NCBI RefSeq assembly: GCF_030272615.1
Contig: NC_081405.1
Location: 608,270,677-608,334,676, forward strand
DNA length: 64,000 nucleotides
Source of the DNA: Cryptomeria japonica
Lineage: Eukaryota > Streptophyta > Pinopsida > Cupressales > Cupressaceae
Direction of reading: 5' to 3'
Shown: one piece after another, positions 1 to 11,890 of the stretch
Numbering within the stretch: the first letter of the stretch is position 1
Layout of the letters: each line of letters starts with the position of its first letter
Notes under the pieces: generated by a model
Told to the model about the DNA's origin: nothing
Seen by the model: the letters and a program-made list of their open reading frames with translations, nothing else
Database searches by the model: none
Made by a program: the position numbers and the translations under genes

Positions 1-1480
1 GCAAATTCCCTTTCCTATATCTCTCTGTAAAATGAAAGATCTTCAAGTTCTCTTTGTCTATCGGTATATGTAAGTCAAAATTATTCTTCGGACTTGGTTC
101 TAGGGAGAAATGGACTACAAGTGGTGACTTAATTAAAGAATTGTTGTTCCATTCTCTGGGTGGGAGTTTCAAACCTCAACCGTGTTCACCCCTCATCAGA
201 TGAAATAAATTTTCCCCTGGGATAGTAGCAAAATTCTCAGCACCATCGTCAATGTGGTAGGGGAATAGGTAATTTACCATAAGGGTCCACAAAATATCTA
301 CCCATCCCAAGTGGTTTTCATTTTCCTATCTAATGCTTTTGATATCATACAAAATTATGGGTTTTTTTTTCTCTTGGTGTCCCAATTTATCAAGAATGGT
401 TTTTTTCCCCCTCGTATTCTAGAAAGGGCGGTGAAGAAATATGACTTTTTCAATGGCAAAGGCTGGGTTGGGGGTATTTTCCCTAGGAGGTTCTTAAAAA
501 AGAAACCCCAATATGTTAAATTCTATAATGCCATGAAAATCAGCTTGGATTCTAATAATTGTAAGTTCTTTGAGGGGGAGTTGAGTATCTTCTCTGAAAT
601 GGCCTCCTTTGTTTAAGCTTCCCTCTTTTCTAGCCTATTCTATGCCCTGTATCACCTCATCTGACACCACCATTTGGCCTTGAAACTACTTATTAATCCA
701 CTCTAAAGACTATCCTCGTAGGGGTCCAAAATATTTGTTTGTTGGGTTTAGATTCAGCGAATCCTAGGCTCTACAAGATGTTGGACATAGTCTTGGTGGC
801 TCCCATGCATATTGGTAATTTCACACCAAATATTTCCCTTGCAGAGGCATGAAAGAATCTAATGTGGGTGTCCAAGTGGATGAAAATTAGGTTGAGAAAG
901 GGGGAGGTCTTGACATTGGTGGCTTACAATCTCAGAGGGGTTTGTGGGTTGATGAATTTGTGTGGAAAAATAATCTCCAAATATGAAAGTATGATGTGTT
1001 TTGTCTAGCCTTTTTCTCACATGTTTTTCTCTGAATTTTAGTATTGGGTACTACTCCTCATGATTTATGGAGAAGCTTTCTCAGTTAATGCTTAATGCTC
1101 TCCAATTATGTTTAGATGTAGTTGCAGGTTGAGCGTAGCTCTCTGCCTTACCAAATTTTTCTCAATTTTGTTCTTTCAAGCATGGTAGTTTGTGCAGATT
1201 GATCCTGGCTCTTTGGATTTATATTTTCTATATTTTCCTAGTTAGGTTCCTTATAATTTGGCTCTATATTGGGTATGGGTTTTGTAAAAGCCATGTTCTC
1301 CTAATTTTGGATTCAGTCTTCTTTCTTGTTCATTAGCTCTGTACCTAGGACAACCATGGATGGAGCTAAGTTATCTATGTTTTTGACTTTTTCTCAATCT
1401 CTATAAAAATTTTGTTATTGTTTTTAATAATTAATATAATATCTATGTGCTTGTGTTTTACCCTTAAATAAAAAACAACT
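1..1480. other. Unresolved degenerate repeat-like sequence
   Basis: No gene is recognised here. A 101-codon open frame (311-616) starts at a non-ATG codon and resembles no family I can name. The T-rich stretch from about 1020 to 1440, ending near a TTAATATAAT motif, has the look of LINE 3' untranslated sequence seen elsewhere in the window (for example 4942-6145), but no reverse transcriptase motif is visible. LINE origin is a guess from composition. Confidence 0.2.
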
Positions 1481-2920
1481 CACATGCAATGGGCAATGCA
1501 CCTAAGAGTGATTTTTTTTCTCTTCTAAAAACTCTCAACCAAGGGGTATCTTCTCTTCCTTGATAGGTGCAACAAGGTCTAAGATGTTTTCAATACTACT
1601 TACATTTATTCACAATGAGAAAAGACTATGACTTAAAACAACAAGCACATATACAAACATGTGCACTAAAAACCATTTAACTTGAGGGTCCTATGAAGAA
1701 AGAGTTGCAACTTAGAAAAATAGAAACAAGGCCCTATTGTTGAACCTAGATGTTTCATACCATATGTAAGGACCTAAATTATAATAAAATATGAAATAAG
1801 ACATAATAAAGTATCAATGTTTCACATCTTATGTTCAACAAAATTTTTACTTGAGAAAAGTGGATAATCTTAGGTGATAGGATATTGGGGCTTTCACCTT
1901 CTTAATGATTGTTGTTGATTGATCACTTTTGATGTTGATGTGATTCATTGTATATTATTTATTAACATGATCTATGTGATCCATGCCATTATTTGATCAT
2001 CTATGTGTTGAAAGAAGGCAAGTGTCTTATATTGGAATATAAAGGTTGTTTGGGTATGATGGGATTAGGTTGATGTTTGTTTTTTGTCAAATGCAAATGA
2101 GTAGATGATATTAAATTTATCGATTAAATTTAGGATCTAGGCAAGTCGATCTTGAATGGGCTTATAATTCTGGCATGACAATAATATATTTTGTATAGGA
2201 AGCTCTTGTGTGAGATTAATAGGTAATGGAGTGCATCATGGTGAGAGATGTTCTGATGGAGTCAAATTAGTGTTGTGATGGGATATATATATATATATAT
2301 ACAGTATTACAACTTAAGATTATTTTATATTAGTCATTGAATGGATTTTTAGATAGAGATGGATTAAATTGCAATTATATAGATAGATGAAGGAATGAGT
2401 TATGATATGGAGACTCAAAGGCTTTCTTGGTTTTATGATGGGAATGAAGATATAAAAAATGGATGGGTGGTAGGGATTTGGGATATGGTTTAGCATTGAA
2501 GGATTGTTTTCCCTTGTAATGACAAGAGGACAACCAGTAGGTAACTGATTGAAATAATAGTTAGAGTAAACATTGCTTTCTATTATTAAGATATACCTAT
2601 CTATGCCATCCTTACCTTTACTTAAGACAACCTAGGATTTCTTTTAAGGGAAAGATCAATGGATACAAATTTAGGATTGTTAGGGAAGTTTATGGCTAGT
2701 AGGTTCTTATATTGGAGATGGGGACGAGGATTTGAGAGATGAATTAGAGATGGGGATTTGGGATATTGATTGATGTTGCAAAAGGATTTTGATGAAATAT
2801 TGATTTATTTATAAAGGTTTATGAGGATGACCAATAGATATGAATTAGGATTAAGGGTATAAATTGTGCTAGCTAGTTCTTCAAATTTACGATCAATAGA
2901 TGGGTAATTAAAGCTTATTT
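1481..2920. other. AT-rich sequence without recognisable gene
   Basis: Both strands are broken by frequent stops and I see no domain motif. The only structured item is a short AT microsatellite at 2283-2300. Confidence 0.4.
2283..2300. repeat. (AT)9 microsatellite
   Basis: Nine uninterrupted AT units are read directly from the sequence. Confidence 0.9.
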
Positions 2921-3549
2921 TTGGTATGTAGGATAAATTGATGGGTAACAATCTTATGGGCTTTTGAAATTGATGATAGTAGGTTGCATTCATATCTTAT
3001 GAATTAGTTATTTCTACTTGCTTCTTTTTTATTTTGTTTATAGAACAATTTTGACTCAATAATATTTAAATTAGATTAATTCTTTCTATAGTTAATATTT
3101 CGATGTTACCATTTATCTTATTATTTCAATATTAAATTATTCACATAACACTTTTAATCCTTCGTATGAAATCAATATATCTGAAATTGCTTTACATAAA
3201 ATATATAATTCTAATTTAAAAAATATTTATAAATCCAGATATATCTTAATACACATGATAACCATATTCACTACATAAGGTTTCCATCATATCTATCTAT
3301 GTCCATCTCAATACAACTAAGATATATAATCCTTCTGCTCATTAGCACTTGGGTAAAAAATCAAAAGAAGAGTAACATGCTAAAGAGTAAATGTCACGTG
3401 AATATCGTTAATCAATCTGACAAGATGTCAATGTCATCCATGCTAAGCAAATTCATTGCTCAAGGAAATTTAATCCACATAATATAACATGGAAAAGACT
3501 TTCAAGACGATTTGAGGAAGATCAACTAAAATGCAGTGTACCCATTGCC
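2921..3549. repeat. Direct non-coding duplication, copy 1
   Basis: This block aligns by eye with 7150-7907 in the same orientation. Shared landmarks include GATAAATTGATGGGT near the left end, CATCATATCTATCTATGT in the middle, and ATGTCAATGTCATCCATGC followed by GTGTACCCATTGCCGAGG at the right end. Copy 1 lacks roughly 140 bases present in copy 2 at about 7595-7735. No LTR-type ends or target-site duplication are evident. A TIR-gene exon relic lies 209 bases beyond the right end, so the block may once have flanked a resistance-gene locus (inference). Confidence 0.7.
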
Positions 3550-3757
3550 GAGGAAATAAAACTGTGGGCTCATTAAATAAGGCTGAGAACTTCATTTGAT
3601 GAAACATATATCTATAATTAAACCTATTTCTTCCACAACTTCTACGCTATTTTCATTACTAAATCTACAATTTCATCGTATATTTCTATAAACTTGGACA
3701 GATATTCGCTCTAGCAATTTGATCGATTTCTTATCGTCGAATTACAGGACTGTTCCG

Positions 3758-3854
3758 TCAATTACCTTTGTCTCTCTGCTTTGGTAGAGATTTCCTTCTC
3801 TCAATAAGCTCCGCGACATTAGATGCAATTCGCTCCAGCAGCTCTCCTTGATCT
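3758..3854 (-). pseudogene. Relic of second exon of a TIR-domain gene
   Basis: Read on the minus strand, this piece matches the second exon of the TIR gene at 47541-47658. Both begin with an AG acceptor, continue with the same codon phase into DQGELLE, and then share VAELI and a K-S-x-P-K-Q run before a stop. The relic ends in GN-stop. Sequence beyond the stop also matches (a CTAGAGCGAAT-like motif in both). No first exon coding for the TIR fold is visible upstream on the minus strand (3855-4260), where the sequence is AT-rich, and LINE remains begin at 4262. It is therefore an orphan exon from an older copy of the TIR gene family, not an expressed gene. Confidence 0.75.
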
Positions 3855-4261
3855 CTACAATGCACACATTAAATGTCATATTCAATTTTATATGCACACT
3901 ATTACTTAGTAGGATATTGATTAAAAGCTTACATTCAAACCAGACGGTCTAACTCATATATGTTATGGTTTGACTTTTAGACTTAAAACTGTTAAACATT
4001 CAATTGATATTTTTAAAATATTTTATTTAATGTGTGTGATTTAAGACTGATCGATTTAAACTGAATAATTAATCTCATAATCTAAAAAGCACTAGAAAAA
4101 CAAGTTTTTAAAATCTACATAAAACTAAGACATTAGCAAACTTCTCTCCTCACATTTGAGGTGTCAAAAGAAATTGATAGCAACATGGTACATGCTGTTT
4201 TTAAAGGGTTTAGATTACATCGAGTCTTGGTTTACTCATTACATCTGAATAAAGTTAAAAA

Positions 4262-4456
4262 ATGAATTTCAAACAGTTCAAATGGAACAAGTATCTAATT
4301 AAAACTAGCTGCAAGATAGCGACAACAATAAAGGATGAGTTTGGTGTTTTTTTTTCTCTTGTTGAACTGTTGGTTGGCTGTTTGTTTATCTATCTCCAGC
4401 TCTTTGTATTCAGACTTTCAGGTCCTTTCAAAACCTATTTTTTTCCTTAATCAAAG
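4262..4456 (+). mobile_element. LINE-type 3' end fragment
   Basis: The right part of this stretch ends with a GGTCCTTTCAAAACCT motif followed by CCTTAATCAAA. The insertion at 43266-43993 ends the same way (GGTCCTTGTAAAACCT, then CCTTAATCAAA). The shared tail indicates two copies of one retroposon family truncated at different points. The 62-codon frame across it (4262-4450) is hydrophobic and probably untranslated. Confidence 0.5.
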
Positions 4457-4599
4457 ACAATAGTGGAGGGAGGAAGAGGAGGTCCGGATCTTCTGACTTG
4501 TCCCATATATTAGTGGTATTTGAAGTGTTTAGGGAAGGTTCCAACCTTCATCATCTTTATTTATAGCTTTCTCATATTAAATTGAGAATTTATTGAAGA

Positions 4600-6145
4600 A
4601 ACTTGCTGGAATGTAATATAAACTACAATGATACTTGTATTATTAATAGTCAATATAATCAATATATAGAAAATATTAAGGACATTGTTATTGAAGGTGA
4701 TTTAATGCTGCTATTTGAGGTGGTTGCTAGGAAAAAGTGTCTCTCTTCGCACTTGCAGTATTTTTTAGACCACATTCTCCTTCAGCTAAATGGCTTTTCC
4801 ACTTTCTCTATTTCTCACTGTTTTAGAGAAATTAATGCTTTCGTGAATTTTTTTGCAAACAAGGCTGTTGTTGAGGGTGCTGATCATACAGAACTTGCCC
4901 CTTCGGATTTTCCTATCTCTTGTATGAAACTTCTATCTTAATAGACCTTTCATTCAGAAACATCCTTCATTCCCTATTCTTGGTGTGGTTGTTCTTTCGT
5001 AAGTGCCTATAATGAGGGTGTTGGCCTTCGGGGCAATATCCTTGCTATTGACATTTATTAGGAAAATCTCCTCATTAAGAAGAGAGTTTTGTTGTGGTTT
5101 TTTTTTCTCAACTTGCCATTTGCCACTTATAAGGGTGAGATTGTATGGGTTCTTGTGTAATTATTTTCCTTTATGGTCAGGTGTGGGATATCTTATGTTC
5201 GGCTGGCAGTTTTGGTATTTTTGGGCTTCTTGCTTGGCATTGACTTGTCCCATGAAGATTCATGCTGGGCTTATAGGTTTATTATCACGGTAGATGGATA
5301 CCTTGGTTTCCTTTGGATATTTTGAGGATTGCTTTGGTATCGGATCTTCTATGTCAATCTTTTAATTTCGTGGTTGGACTCTATTGAAATACATTGAGTC
5401 TGATTTTCTGCTTTTTTGGTAATCATTTCTCTTTATGGTTAGATATGGGTAACTTTTCCATGAGCTTTTGTTTCACATTATGTAGAGTTGGTCCTTCTAT
5501 GGAATCATTTTGTTCTACGGGTACCCTGTTGGTTAGGCAGTTGCTTTAATGATTGGGTCTATTGTAAAGATATGAGGGAATTATTTTCATCTTTTCGTAT
5601 GAGTTCTCTTGCTTGGCAGTTTCTCTCATGATGTTGAGTTAATCATACATCGGTTATCCTTTTCTCTGTTATATTCCAGATGAGGGACAGGTTATTCCAT
5701 CCTTCTCTGCTTATTATATGGATGGGCATATGTTTGCTAACTATTATTGTGTTGTCAGGACTGCTTTTACTTGGTTCCCTAATGGTTGTGGGTTTGTTCT
5801 CTGCAAGGCCTTGGAGTCATGCAGTGCATAGACAGTTTGGTCCCTTTTGGGTGATGACAGTGTTTTTGTGGACATGGTGGTCTCATTTTGGGGTGCCATC
5901 TTCTTCACTGATTCCTATAAGCTTTTTCCAAGCTTCCTTTATATCTAATGCGATTGATATTGTAATCAGGGGTTGTATCTGGGTTGCCTATGGGCTTTTG
6001 TAATGGGTAAATAGGCTTTTGTTTTTTGAGCAATACTGAAGGGCTTTCTTACTGGTTATTTCCCTTCAGTTCTCATTGAACTAGACACCATGTAAAAAAT
6101 ATAAAGATTTAATATAATTTCAGTGGTTCATCCACTTTTATCAAA
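4600..6145 (+). mobile_element. LINE 3' portion: RNase H domain plus 3' UTR
   Basis: The first 340 bases (frame 4603-4941) encode a plant-LINE RNase H-like C-terminus. An IEGD strand carries the catalytic-type Asp, and HCFREINAFVNFFANKA is the usual end of the fold. The open frame stops at 4941. The rest, to about 6145, is T-rich with no long meaningful frame and ends in a TTTAATATAATTTCAGTGG motif followed by an A-run, as plant LINE 3' UTRs do. The reverse transcriptase and endonuclease parts are missing, so the copy is 5'-truncated. Open frames at 5003-5293 and 5680-6003 are hydrophobic translations of the UTR. Confidence 0.7.
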
Positions 6146-7043
6146 AAAAATTTAAAATATATAGAAAATATTTTAGAATAATATTTATGATTTAAAATCA
6201 TAAAATAATTTTCCTTCAACATTCATACTATTAGAAATTGTAAATCAATTTCATTTTAAATTTAATAAATATTTTATCTATTTACCTATGCTTGATTACT
6301 CAATATTAAAAATAAACCCTTTTCAATATAATAATCATTATTGCATATGTTGACTATCTGCATAATTGTCATGATGAAGAATGTTGATAAAAAACTTTGC
6401 ACGCTTCAACGAGATGTATTTTCAACTAGATATGTTCATATATACAAGATATGCAATTATTAAATTGAAATATGGTGAAGGAAAATATAATTATTAAATT
6501 GAAAATAATGAACGCAATTGCTACATAGCATTTAGACGTGTCAGAAAATTGTTACCTGGACTACGTACCTTTAAGAAGTGTGTATTCGACAAATTTTGTC
6601 GGCACGTAGGAGATTAAACAAGGTATTCTGTAAAATAGGAATTGTATGCTGTCATTTCTGTATAAAAAGATGTATTGAAAAATAGCACTTTGTTTTCTAT
6701 ATTTTTAAATTAAGGATTTGTGTACAAATTTTTGCATTCTTTCTTGAAGACAATATTTTCAACCGTTATTACAAAAGATACCAAAGAGTTAATAGGAGAA
6801 ATAGTGTGTTTTATAAAGTAAATTGTTTATTATTAGTTCCTGCTGTTCCTGCTGCCTGAGGGAAGGATTCAAAATTAAACGGTGATTAAACTATATTGCA
6901 GCAACCAATTAGAATTCAGTAGAATTCAGTATTTTCTAAGATTTGTTTTCTATACAGCAGTTCCTCTACTGAAGTTCCATATATTTTAAGGCAATTATTA
7001 CTTTAAAACATTTTGGCACAATATTATTGGGCCGTATTTGCAG
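6146..7043. other. AT-rich spacer
   Basis: No gene or element is recognised. The part at 6670-6800 weakly resembles 8320-8450 (similar order of A/T blocks and a shared GATAYCAA-GAGTTAAT-like end), perhaps an old local duplication. Confidence 0.3.
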
Positions 7044-7142
7044 TTGCAGGATGTCAGGCAAGCTTTATATGCTCCCGATGCGAGAGAACGCACATCTCTC
7101 AAGAGTCTGCTCTGGGCTTTGCAGGACTGCAGACATTTCAAG
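7044..7142 (+). pseudogene. Orphan exon-like segment, unknown gene
   Basis: A 99-base GC-rich island stands in AT-rich sequence. It is flanked by a TTTGCAG acceptor-like site and an AAG|GTGATG donor-like site, and is open in phase 0 for 33 codons. The translation begins LQDVRQALYAPDARERTSL and ends LQDCRHFK, which is typical protein composition. I do not recognise the family. The minus strand across the same stretch has a stop in two frames. No partner exon is seen next to it; the right edge abuts the duplication at 7150. It may be a captured or stranded exon. Confidence 0.35.
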
Positions 7143-7149
7143 GTGATGG

Positions 7150-7907
7150 GTTTTTGGTATTGGAGATAAATTGATGGGTGACAACCTTATTGGTTTTTGA
7201 AATTGATAATAATGGTTGTGTTCATATCATATGAATTGGTTGATTTCTACTTGCTTCTTCTTTATTTGGTTGATAAAAGTGCTTAGATGAGATTATAATT
7301 AGATTATTCTCTATATGATTAACATTTTGAAGATACAATTTATCCTATTATCTAATATTAAATTATTTACATATTACCTTTAATCTTTCATATAAATCAC
7401 TATATCTTAAATTACATTGCATAAAATAAATAATTCTTATTTTAAAAATATTTATAAAACCAAATAGATCTTAATACACACAATAATCATATTCAGTACA
7501 TTACCTCCATCATATCTATCTATGTTAGATTTCAATACAACTAACACATAATCCTTATACTCATTAGCACTTGAGTTAAAAATAAAAAGACTTCCGAAGA
7601 AGGATATTGTAGCCTTATATCACCTTTCATAGTTGATGGGTTCCAACAAACTCCCCATAACAAAATTAGACGGTATGGACATTCTTAAAAGTCTTATTCA
7701 AATTGCTCAGATGACTGATCAAGATCCTAAAGAGTAAATGCCATTCTATTGTATGAATCAATCTCACAAGATGTCAATGTCATCCATGCTAAGCACATTC
7801 GTTGCTCAAGGAAATTTCAGCCACAGAATATAGCATAGAAAAGACTTTCAAGTCGATTTGAGCAAGATCAACAAAAATGCAGTGTACCCATTGCCGAGGA
7901 AATAAAA
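7150..7907. repeat. Direct non-coding duplication, copy 2
   Basis: This is the partner of 2921-3549, with the same landmarks in the same order and about 140 extra bases at 7595-7735. Similarity stops abruptly at about 7907 (AAATAAAA followed by different sequence), which marks a duplication breakpoint. Confidence 0.7.
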
Positions 7908-7989
7908 TCTATTGGATTAATGTACCCATTCCCAATGGCTTGACTGTTGGAAGAACCAAATCTGGGGTGGATTAATGTAGCGCAAAAGT

Positions 7990-8272
7990 TAAAGTAGGAC
8001 AACTTAATGTCACTATGCTTCCTGCGCCAACCGACTGTGGATTGTGAAAGGGAAGTTCACCCACTCCTTCGATGTTGATTTCCTTGGCTTTTAGACATCT
8101 TATTGGACAAAAATCAAATGTTGTTGAATGCACGTATAATTGGAAGAAAAATATTATCTGGTTGTTTTCTTCAAATTCACACAAATCTGGTGGTTGTGTT
8201 TTTATTGAATCTCTATTGTTGAGTTCAAAATTGCCAGAGAATCGTTTTCTGGATAACCTCACCAAAGCGGAG
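7990..8272 (+). other. Possible exon relic, unknown
   Basis: One plus-strand frame reads with a single early stop from about 7990 and ends at a good donor-like site, GAG|GTAAGAG at 8272/8273. The minus strand is also open across 7972-8343. Either reading could be real and neither resembles a family I know. I list it because a long stretch open on both strands is unusual in this stop-rich DNA. Confidence 0.2.
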
Positions 8273-8712
8273 GTAAGAGACCAAAATTTTTTAGTCATTG
8301 ATTTAAAAAAAATTGTACTGAGAAATAGTGTTTTGTTTTTCAATTTTAAATTTTCTTAAATTCAAAATCTTTATACAGAGTTTTATTCTGCTTTTATGGA
8401 GGTAATATTCTTAGCAAGTTATTTCAAAGGATATCAAGAAGTTAATGTTGGATAACTAGCATATGTACCTTAAATTTTAATTTAATTAGATAAAATACGC
8501 CAGAGATATCCTTTTTGAGGCGCCTATTTGACTTTAAGGTATAAAATTGATTAAACATAGGCACCTGGAGAAAGATATCTCTAGAAATATATGAAATGTA
8601 ATATATCTATTTAGATTGTTTCTTATAATATATATGTCTTGCAAGGTCAAAGCAAATACTAAAATCTAAGACATTAAACTTTATTTAATGATAATATAAA
8701 AATTTATTTAAT

Positions 8713-11622
8713 TGCGAGTATTATGGTTATGGTTAGCATTAGGGTTAAGGTTAGTGTTATTGTCAAGGTTAAGGTTTACATCATGGTTTGGGTTAGGTTT
8801 ATGATTAGGGTTAGGGTTTATCGTTAGAGTTATGATAATGGTTAGGGTTTATATCATGGTTAGGGGTAGCATCAACGTTAGGGTTTAGGGTTTAGGATTA
8901 CAATTAGGATTATGGTTAGGGTCAGGGTTAGGGTTATGGTTACGATTTAATATTAAGGTTAAATTTATGGTTATGGTTAAGGTTTAGTGTCAAGCTTATA
9001 ATTATGTTTAGGATTTACATCAAAGTTAGGGTTAGGGTAAGCATACTTACAATTATGGTTAGGGTTGAATTATAACAAGGGGTATCGTTAAGATTAGGAT
9101 TTGGTTTATGGTTGTGTTTTGGATCAGGGTTAAGCTTAGTATTATGGTCAGGGTTAAGGTTTATATCATGGTTAGGGTTATGATTATGATAATGGTTAGG
9201 GTGTATATCATGGTTAGGGTTAGCATCAAGGTTAGGGTTTGGTTTTGGTTTACGATCATGGTTAGGGTTAAGGTTTATGATTACAATTAGGATTATGGTT
9301 AGGGTTAACGTTTAGTGTTAAGGAACTTGAGTTTATGGATAGTGTTTAGTGTCAGGGTTACAACTAGGTTTAGCATTTACATCGAAGTTAGGATTAGAAT
9401 TAGGGTTATGGTTCAATCACATTAAGGTCAGGGTTAAATTAGTATTAAAGTTCAATTAGGATTAGGGTTTGGGCTGCATTAAGGTTAGGAATAGATTAGG
9501 ATTAAAGTTCAATTTGGGTTAGGGTTAAGTTTAGGGCAAGATTATTGTTAGGGTTAGGGTTTAGGTTTAGGGTTAGGTTAGAGTTACGATTAGGGTTAGG
9601 GTTAAGATTATGATAAGGGTTATGGTTAAGTTTATTGTTTACATCATGGTTGGCTTTAAGGTTAGGTCTATGATTATGGTTAGGCTTAGGGTTAGGGTGA
9701 AAATTAGGATTATGGCTATAGCGTTAGGATTTACATCAAGCTAGGGTTAGGGTTAAGGTTAGGGTTAGGGTTAAGATCAAGGTTCGGATTCAGGTTAGGG
9801 TCATTATTAACATCATGGTTAGAGTTAGGTTTAGGCTTAAGGTTAGGGTGAGGATTATGGTTAGCATTAAGGTTTATATTAAGGATAGGGCTAGGGTTTG
9901 GGTTTGGGTTAGGGTTAGGATTTGAATTATGGATAGGATTTGCTCTTACGATTAGCGATAGGGTTAGGGTTTGTGTTAGGGTTAGGGTTATGGCTAGGAT
10001 TAGGCTTTAGGGTTAGGACTAAGTATTATTTTTAGGGTTAGGGTTATAATTATAATTAGGTTTAAAGATTATAATTAAAATTTGAGGGTTATAATTAGGG
10101 TTATGGTTAGGTTAGGGTTAGGGTTTAGTGTTATGGTTAGAATTATGGTTATGGTTAGGATGGGTGTTAGGGTTAGAATTAGGGTTAGGGTTATAATTAT
10201 AATTAGGATCAAGGTTATGGTAAGGATTATAATTAGGGTTAGGGTTAAAGATGATAATTAAAATTAGTGTTAGAATTAGGATTAGGGTTAGGGTTATAAT
10301 AATAATTAGGGTCAAGGTTATGGTTAGGATTATAATTAGGGTTAGGGTTATGATTGGGATTAGTCTTAGTGATTTTAATTAGGGTTAGGGTTAAAGATTA
10401 TAATTAGTGATTATAATTAAAATTCGGGTTAGGGTTAGGGTTAAAATTATAATTAGGATTAGGGTTAGGGTTTGAGTTAGAATTAGGGTTAGGGTTAGAA
10501 TAGGGTTAGGATTAGGTTTTCGATTAGATATATAGTTAGGTTTAGGGTCATTAACAGGTTAGGGTCAAGATTAGAGGGACTCATAGTATTATAGATAAAA
10601 TAATAGTTATAATTGGTTTTAGTTAATGATTAGGGTTATTATCATAGGATAATGCTTGGCGTAAGGATTGAGGTTCAATTAGAATCAGTGTGAGGGTTAG
10701 GGATAGGGTTTAATAAGGATTAGGGTTAGTATTATAACTAAATTAATATTAGAGTTAGTGTTATGATGAGCTAGGATTTAAGGATAAATCATGCTGTTAG
10801 GTTTAGGGCTATATAATAAGGCTTGGTTTCAAGGTTATCTTTAGGATTTAATTAGCGTTATGGGTTATGTTAGCATAAAGTTTGGGGATAAGGTCAAGGT
10901 TAGGTTTATGATTCAAGTTCAAAATAGGGTTGAGTAATTATGGTTAGGGTTAAATTTTAGAGGTCAATTAGGGCTATGATTCAATTACATTAGGGCTAGG
11001 TTTAAACTAGGATTAGGGCTAGTGCTTAATTATGGTTAGATTAGGGTTCAAGTTGTGGTTAGGGCTTAATTTTAGGGTTATAGTGAAACTAGTTATGTTT
11101 AGGTTTCAATTATGGTACAATTAGGTTATCAGTAGGGTTCAATTAAGTATAGATTAGGAATATTATCAAGGTTAGGGTTTGATTATCATATGGGTTTAAT
11201 TATAGTTAGGGTTAGTGTTATATTTCAATTTGGGTTAGATTGAGGGTTATGATTCAATTACATTAGGGTTAGGTTTAAATTGTGATTAGAGTTCAATTAG
11301 GTTATTGTTTTGGGGTAAAATCCAATTAGGATTAGGTTTCAAACCAATATATTTATATTATTTTGTATTAGGTTTCTAGTTAGAGATATAGTTAGGCTTA
11401 GAGTTATTATTAGGTTAGGCTTAAGGTTAGGGTTAGGGTTAGGGTTAAGATTGTAGTTAGAGATATTATTAGAGATAGAATAACAATTATGATAGGTTTT
11501 TGTTCAAGATTGAGATCAGGGTTACTATCATTGTTAGCTTTAGGGTTTAGGGTTATGGTTAGGATTATTGGTAGGGTTAGAGTTTACATCATGCTTAGGG
11601 TTAGGGTTAGGGATATGGGTAT

Positions 11623-11654
<32 letters not shown>

Positions 11655-11890
11655 ATTTAGGGTTAGGGTTATGGCTTAATATTATGATGAGGGTTATGGT
11701 TAGGATTAGTATTATGGTTAGGGTTTATATCAAGGTTAGGGTTAGGGGTGGATTACAATTAGGGTTTACATCATGACTAGGATTAGAGTGAATATTTTAG
11801 TGAATATTATTGGTAGGTTTAGAGTTTACATCACAGGTAAGGTTAGGGGTAGGATTAGGATAATGATTAGGGTTTAGGGTTATGGTTAAA
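8713..11890 (+). repeat. Degenerate telomere-like TTAGGG array
   Basis: About 3.2 kb consists almost wholly of 5-8 base variants of GGTTAG, with the G-rich strand on plus throughout. Perfect tandem hexamers are short, for example four units near 11425-11450; the plant heptamer TTTAGGG occurs only sporadically. Two longer modules recur. A TTTACATCATGGTTAGG-type unit occurs between 8760 and 9830 and again from 11580 to 11840. A TTATAATTATAATTAGG-type unit is concentrated at 10030-10480. The array is thus segmented. Its interior position and decay fit an interstitial telomeric repeat or telomere-derived satellite. Open frames inside it merely reflect the repeat and are not genes. Confidence 0.85.

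Noticed and set aside
5003-6003. Possible membrane proteins (frames 5003-5293 and 5680-6003)
   Set aside because: The hydrophobic composition comes from T-rich LINE 3' UTR sequence following the RNase H domain.
9108-10315. Open frames inside the telomere-like array (9108-9290 plus; 10118-10315 minus)
   Set aside because: Their translations are simple echoes of the repeat unit (MVRV-type and NPNPN-type runs); there is no gene signal.
8713-11890. True chromosome end
   Set aside because: The array is degenerate and has ordinary repeat-rich DNA on both sides, so it is interstitial.
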